Part shown: positions 39,525 to 44,240 of the stretch, one piece after another
Numbering within the stretch: position 1 is the first letter of the stretch
Layout: the number at the start of each line of letters is the position of its first letter
Assembly (NCBI GenBank): GCA_030535605.1
Contig: JAUNRQ010000016.1
Coordinates: 1 to 44,240 of the forward strand
Reading direction: 5' to 3'
DNA: 44,240 bases
DNA from: Pseudoxanthomonas suwonensis
GTDB lineage: Bacteria > Pseudomonadota > Gammaproteobacteria > Xanthomonadales > Xanthomonadaceae
Made by a program: the position numbers and the translations under genes
The notes under the pieces: model-generated
What the model saw: the letters and a program-made list of their open reading frames with translations, nothing else
Database searches by the model: none
What the model was told of the DNA's origin: nothing

Positions 39525-40600
39525 CGACGCAATCGCCCCTTGACCCGACAGAACGCGCGCTGGCCGACCGGCTGGCCGCCGACCGCACGCCGCAACCATC
39601 GGCGGCGCTGGATGCACGCATCCTCGCCGCTGCGCGCGCGGCTGCCGGTGGGTCGCAGGGCAGCACATCGACAGGACAGCGGCCCCGCGCCCGCACGCGC
39701 TGGCCATTGTGGAGCGGGGTCGCGGCTTCCATCGCGCTGGCGCTGGGCATCGCGTGGCAGTTGCGACCACTGCCCGGCGAGCAGCAGCCCTACGATGAAC
39801 GTCCGCCGGCAGTGAACGGAACCCCGGCGGTGGCGGCCAGCGACGCCACGCCGCAGGAGCCGGCCCTCTCGGCAACACCCGGCGAATCGACGACGACGCC
39901 GGAGGCGGCCGAAGTACCCCCACTTCGCAGCGTGACGCGGCAGACCGCGCGGCCCGAAGCGCGGCCACCGGCCATACCCGCCAGCACGCCGCCGCCGGTG
40001 GTGCTCGACGACGACGAGGCGGTAGCGAGTGATGCCGTCGTCCTTCCGCCTGCGCCACCGGTGCCGGCGGCAAGGGTCCCGGCCGCATCGTCGGCAGCGA
40101 CGGAGACGGCGGAACACGCCACCAGCGACGACCCCGGCCGACCCGAGCGCAAGGCCACCGAACCGATGTCCTCGGCGTCGCATCCACCACCGCCCCCGCC
40201 ACCTGCCCCGGTCACGTCACCATCAGCGCCGGTGCCTGCAGCGCCGCCAACGTCCGCACCAACGACACGTGCGGGCGCGGCGCTGCCAACGGCTGCACGC
40301 AGCGCAGCTGCAGTGCAACGCGCCCCTGACAAGACCACCACCGACGACGCAGCCACCCCCAGCGAGCGGACCGCGTTCGACGGTTGGACGCGCGAACAGA
40401 TCAACGCCGATCCGCCGGCCACCGTCGACGACGTCGCCGTGCAGCTGGCCTGGCTGCAGCGCGTGCGCGAGCTCATGACGAAGGGCCGGACGCACGAAGC
40501 CCGCAGCAGCCTGGCCGAGTTCGTCCGTCGCTACCCCCATACCCGGGTCCCCGAGGACCTGAAGCCCCTGCTGGCCAAGTCGGTGCCGGAAAAGCCATGA
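39521..40600 (+). CDS. Proline-rich single-pass membrane protein, putative anti-sigma factor
   Basis: A 359-aa protein overlapping the sigma factor stop (ATGA). The N-terminal cytoplasmic part (1-58) is short and acidic/alanine-rich, without a clear zinc-binding anti-sigma motif. One membrane helix lies at 61-80 (WPLWSGVAASIALALGIAWQ). The long periplasmic region (90-290) is disordered and rich in Pro, Ala and Thr, including seven prolines in a row at 222-228. A small conserved C-terminal region (about 290-359) has DGWTREQINADPPATVDDVAVQLAWLQRVRELMTKGRTHEARSSLAEFVRRYPHTRVPEDL. Position and topology suggest an anti-sigma factor, but no known domain is visible. Confidence 0.8.
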   Translation: MTTQSPLDPTERALADRLAADRTPQPSAALDARILAAARAAAGGSQGSTSTGQRPRARTRWPLWSGVAASIALALGIAWQLRPLPGEQQPYDERPPAVNGTPAVAASDATPQEPALSATPGESTTTPEAAEVPPLRSVTRQTARPEARPPAIPASTPPPVVLDDDEAVASDAVVLPPAPPVPAARVPAASSAATETAEHATSDDPGRPERKATEPMSSASHPPPPPPPAPVTSPSAPVPAAPPTSAPTTRAGAALPTAARSAAAVQRAPDKTTTDDAATPSERTAFDGWTREQINADPPATVDDVAVQLAWLQRVRELMTKGRTHEARSSLAEFVRRYPHTRVPEDLKPLLAKSVPEKP

Positions 40601-41202
40601 CGCTGCACACCCTGGCGGCACCGGTCGAGCATGCCGTCGAGATCAAGCACAGCCGTTTCATCGCCCGCGCCACGCCGGTGGAAACCCCCGAAGCGGCGCT
40701 GGTCTGGCTGGAGCAGGTCGCGGTCCCGGATGCCACCCACAACTGTTGGGCGTGGCGCATTGGCGACGACTACCGCAGCAGCGACGACGGCGAACCGGCC
40801 GGCACGGCCGGGCGCCCGATCCTGGCGGCGATCGACGGGCAGGGGTTGGACCGGGTCGTCGTGGTGGTCACCCGCTGGTACGGCGGCATCAAGCTCGGTG
40901 CCGGCGGCCTGGTGCGGGCCTACGGCGGTGCCGCAGCCGAAGCCTTGCGCACGGCGCCGCGACTGCCGCTGATCGAGGTGCGCGAACTGTGGTTGCAGGC
41001 CGGTTTCGAGGACATCGGCGCGGCCCACGCGGTCCTGGCAGCCTGCGGCGCGGACAAGCTGGAGGAACAGTTCGACAGCGACGGCGTGCACATGCGCCTG
41101 CAGTTGCCGACCGACGCCATCGACGCCCTCGTCGAACGGCTGCGCGACGCCACCCGCGACCGTGCGCGGCTCCTGGAGGAGGCACCCGCGGCGAACTCGT
41201 GA
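40597..41202 (+). CDS. YigZ/IMPACT family protein
   Basis: A 201-aa protein of the UPF0029 (IMPACT/YigZ) family, whose role in bacteria is unclear; eukaryotic relatives regulate GCN2 kinase. The ATG at 40597 overlaps the upstream stop (ATGA). The N-terminal domain shows the signature IKHSRFIARATPVETPEAA, then HNCWAWRIG, SSDDGEPAGTAGRPIL and VVTRWYGGIKLGAGGLVRAYGGAAAEAL. The C-terminal domain (about 130-195) is the ferredoxin-like part. It ends 127 bases from the convergent obgE stop; that gap has only a short CGGTTGCAACCG palindrome (41215-41226). Its coupling to a sigma/anti-sigma pair is unusual. Confidence 0.92.
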   Translation: MTLHTLAAPVEHAVEIKHSRFIARATPVETPEAALVWLEQVAVPDATHNCWAWRIGDDYRSSDDGEPAGTAGRPILAAIDGQGLDRVVVVVTRWYGGIKLGAGGLVRAYGGAAAEALRTAPRLPLIEVRELWLQAGFEDIGAAHAVLAACGADKLEEQFDSDGVHMRLQLPTDAIDALVERLRDATRDRARLLEEAPAANS

Positions 41203-41329
41203 TCGATGCTTCCCCGGTTGCAACCGTGCCTCAGGTCACGAGGTTGCCGGCATTGCGGAGCCGTTCGCGCCGACTGCTGCGCGACACTCCACCTCCCGGC
41301 AGCATGAAGAACAGCCGCCAGGGACCGGA

Positions 41330-42508
<1,179 letters not shown>

Positions 42509-42612
42509 TCACGCCGGTCAGCCGCCGCATACCAAGCATCCCGCTTCCGCAGGCGCACCACACCGCCAGCCCGTCATTGTGCAACACGTGGTGGCGGAGC
42601 ATGCCGCCAACA

Positions 42613-42639
42613 AAAAGCCCCGCGCGCGGCGGGGCTTTT
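42613..42639 (-). terminator. Terminator after rpmA
   Basis: AAAAGCCCCGC (42613-42623) pairs perfectly with GCGGGGCTTTT (42629-42639) around a 5-base GC loop. On the minus strand it is followed by a T-run, so it terminates the ribosomal protein genes. The symmetric A/T ends also allow action on the plus strand. The rest of the gap (42401-42612) has no gene I can support. Confidence 0.9.
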
Positions 42640-42662
42640 CGTCGAGCCGGAAAGCACCCGAC

Positions 42663-42923
42663 TCAGCCAGCCGACACCACGCTCACGGTGCGGCGCTTCT
42701 TCGCACCCTTGGTGCTGAACTCGACGGTGCCGTCGACCAGCGCGAACAGGGTGTGGTCGCGACCGAGGCCGACGCCGGTGCCCGGATGGAACTGGGTGCC
42801 GCGCTGGCGCACGATGATGTTGCCGGCTTCCACGGCCTGACCGCCGAACAGCTTGACGCCCAGGTACTTCGGGTTGGAGTCGCGGCCGTTGCGCGAGGAA
42901 CCTACGCCCTTTTTGTGTGCCAT
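42663..42923 (-). CDS. rpmA: 50S ribosomal protein L27
   Basis: An 86-aa ribosomal protein near the peptidyl-transferase centre. [24 protein letters not shown] is the invariant N-terminus; [29 protein letters not shown] is the family core. It follows rplU after 12 bases and is ended by a strong terminator. Confidence 0.98.
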   Translation of the reverse strand: MAHKKGVGSSRNGRDSNPKYLGVKLFGGQAVEAGNIIVRQRGTQFHPGTGVGLGRDHTLFALVDGTVEFSTKGAKKRRTVSVVSAG

Positions 42924-42935
42924 GACTGCTTCTCC

Positions 42936-43259
42936 TTACTTCTTGTCGCCGGCGCCGTTGATGCCGGTGATCTCGATTTCGGTGTAGTACTGCCGGTGGC
43001 CCATCTGCTTGCGATGGTGCTTGCGGCGACGGAACTTGACGATGCGCACCTTGTCGGCGCGGCCGTGGCCGACGACCTTGGCGGAGACGGTGGCGCCGTT
43101 CAGCGCATCACCCACCTTCACGCCGTCGCTGCCGCCGAGCATGAGCACATTGTCCAGGGTCAGCTCGCTGCCGGCATCGGCCTCGAGCTTCTCGACGCGG
43201 AGCGTTTCGCCCTGCATCACGCGGTACTGCTTACCGCCAGTCACGATGACTGCGTACAT
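42936..43259 (-). CDS. rplU: 50S ribosomal protein L21
   Basis: A 107-aa 23S rRNA-binding protein. The ATG at 43259 gives the universal start [14 protein letters not shown] and has GAGGA upstream. The C-terminal signature [27 protein letters not shown] is present. It is first in the rplU-rpmA unit and diverges from uvrA across about 400 bases. Confidence 0.98.
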   Translation of the reverse strand: MYAVIVTGGKQYRVMQGETLRVEKLEADAGSELTLDNVLMLGGSDGVKVGDALNGATVSAKVVGHGRADKVRIVKFRRRKHHRKQMGHRQYYTEIEITGINGAGDKK

Positions 43260-43328
43260 GGGTGTATCCTCTTCGGGTTCTGTAGTTCTTCTGGTATGGC
43301 CTGCCCGCATGCAGCGGACAGAAGCGGA

Positions 43329-43357
43329 ATTCTGTCAGGTTTTCCGGGCCGGATCAA
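43329..43357 (-). promoter_or_regulatory. Promoter of the rplU-rpmA unit
   Basis: On the minus strand TTGATC (43357-43352, 4 of 6) is followed after exactly 17 bases by CAGAAT (43334-43329, 4 of 6). It gives a leader of about 60 bases before rplU. Confidence 0.5.
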
Positions 43358-43583
43358 GTAGATGCGCGCTCAAATGGATGCACGGGTTGGCGCATCCTCG
43401 CCCGCAGCTGCGCCGGCGTTCATCTCATGAACAGCCTTCACCACCCGATCGACAGAGCGGGGGACGGACGATGGCGGCGGACATGGGCCGGGGGCTCTGC
43501 GCCAGGACTACCCGTTTGCGGTCCCTCGGCACCCGCCGCGGCACCGGCCTGCCCAGCCGGAAAGACCGATTCATTCAACGGAT

Positions 43584-43612
43584 TTGCCCGCATCCGGGCT
43601 GCCCGCTACGCT
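43584..43612 (+). promoter_or_regulatory. Possible uvrA promoter
   Basis: TTGCCC (43584-43589, 4 of 6) is followed after 17 bases by TACGCT (43607-43612, 3 of 6), placing transcription about 45 bases before the uvrA ATG. Confidence 0.4.
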
Positions 43613-43662
43613 AGTCGATTGCCCCTCGCGGCCACCACACCCGCCCAAGGATTCCCCCACCC

Positions 43663-44240
<578 letters not shown>

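Larger units (their letters stand above)
43260..43662. other. Divergent gap between rplU and uvrA
   Basis: This 403-base region holds the rplU promoter (43329-43357), the rplU leader with ribosome site, and a likely uvrA promoter (43584-43612). No open frame with coding character or RNA gene was found. No recognisable LexA box of the E. coli type is present near uvrA. Confidence 0.7.

Noticed and set aside
43311..43662. LexA (SOS) box before uvrA
   Set aside because: Neither an E. coli-type CTG-N10-CAG site in the right context nor a TTAG-type Xanthomonas site is visible near the predicted promoter.

Overview
The window is 44,240 bp of very GC-rich proteobacterial chromosome. The gene families and gene order fit the Xanthomonadales (Lysobacteraceae; something Lysobacter-, Luteimonas- or Thermomonas-like). 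Pointers are the liu-type leucine degradation genes, the pyrG/kdsA/eno/ftsB/ispD/ispF/truD run, paired DUF4870 membrane proteins, a subtilisin-type autotransporter, and an Obg/L27/L21 block. This is inference from gene content; no marker gene that fixes the genus is present. I saw no rRNA, tRNA, CRISPR array, transposase, phage gene or replication origin. Most of the window is dense housekeeping sequence, with many stop/start overlaps of the ATGA or GTGA kind.

Layout. 1-297: C-rich leader with two copies of a REP-like hairpin and a terminator. 298-3129 (-): lipoprotein-type autotransporter serine protease. 3279-4454 (+): thiolase. 4694-5775 (+): two alanine-rich helical lipoproteins, each followed by a strong terminator. 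5935-13864 (+): leucine/isovalerate degradation (liuB, liuC, liuD, liuE). A bactofilin and a zinc-ribbon protein sit between liuB and liuC, and a degenerate-GGDEF/EAL protein is start-stop coupled to liuE. 13910-18986 (+): SDR dehydrogenase, EF-P-like factor, accA, tilS, xseB, ispA. 19042-21463 (-): two DUF4870 proteins and the TldD/PmbA-type protease subunit; darP diverges at 21521. 22283-29152 (-): pyrG, a small membrane protein, kdsA, eno, ftsB, ispD, ispF, truD. 29235-32157: divergent esterase/amidase pair, then tesB and a DUF2007 membrane protein. 32162-34100 (-): a PAP2 phosphatase gene broken by an in-frame TGA, then ispG. 34149-38725 (+): xseA and an acetolactate-synthase-like/aldehyde-dehydrogenase pair. 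38949-41202 (+): ECF sigma factor, proline-rich membrane protein and YigZ, all overlapping. 41330-43259 (-): obgE, rpmA, rplU. 43663-end (+): 5' part of uvrA.

How the genes work together. The liu cluster carries four of the five usual enzymes that take isovaleryl-CoA to acetoacetate and acetyl-CoA; isovaleryl-CoA dehydrogenase is not in the window. The thiolase, accA, tesB and the HSD10-like SDR belong to the same acyl-CoA economy. Four isoprenoid genes (ispD, ispF, ispG, ispA) are present, and each exonuclease VII subunit gene lies next to one of them (xseB-ispA, xseA/ispG). kdsA and pyrG supply Kdo and CTP for lipopolysaccharide.

The most unusual signals are regulatory. Several genes have a -10-like hexamer only 6-7 nt before their start codon and no Shine-Dalgarno sequence, including a symmetrical palindrome between the esterase and amidase. 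This suggests leaderless transcripts. A near-consensus promoter with a palindromic operator at its start site precedes the first DUF4870 gene. No clear-cut new defence or mobile system was found.
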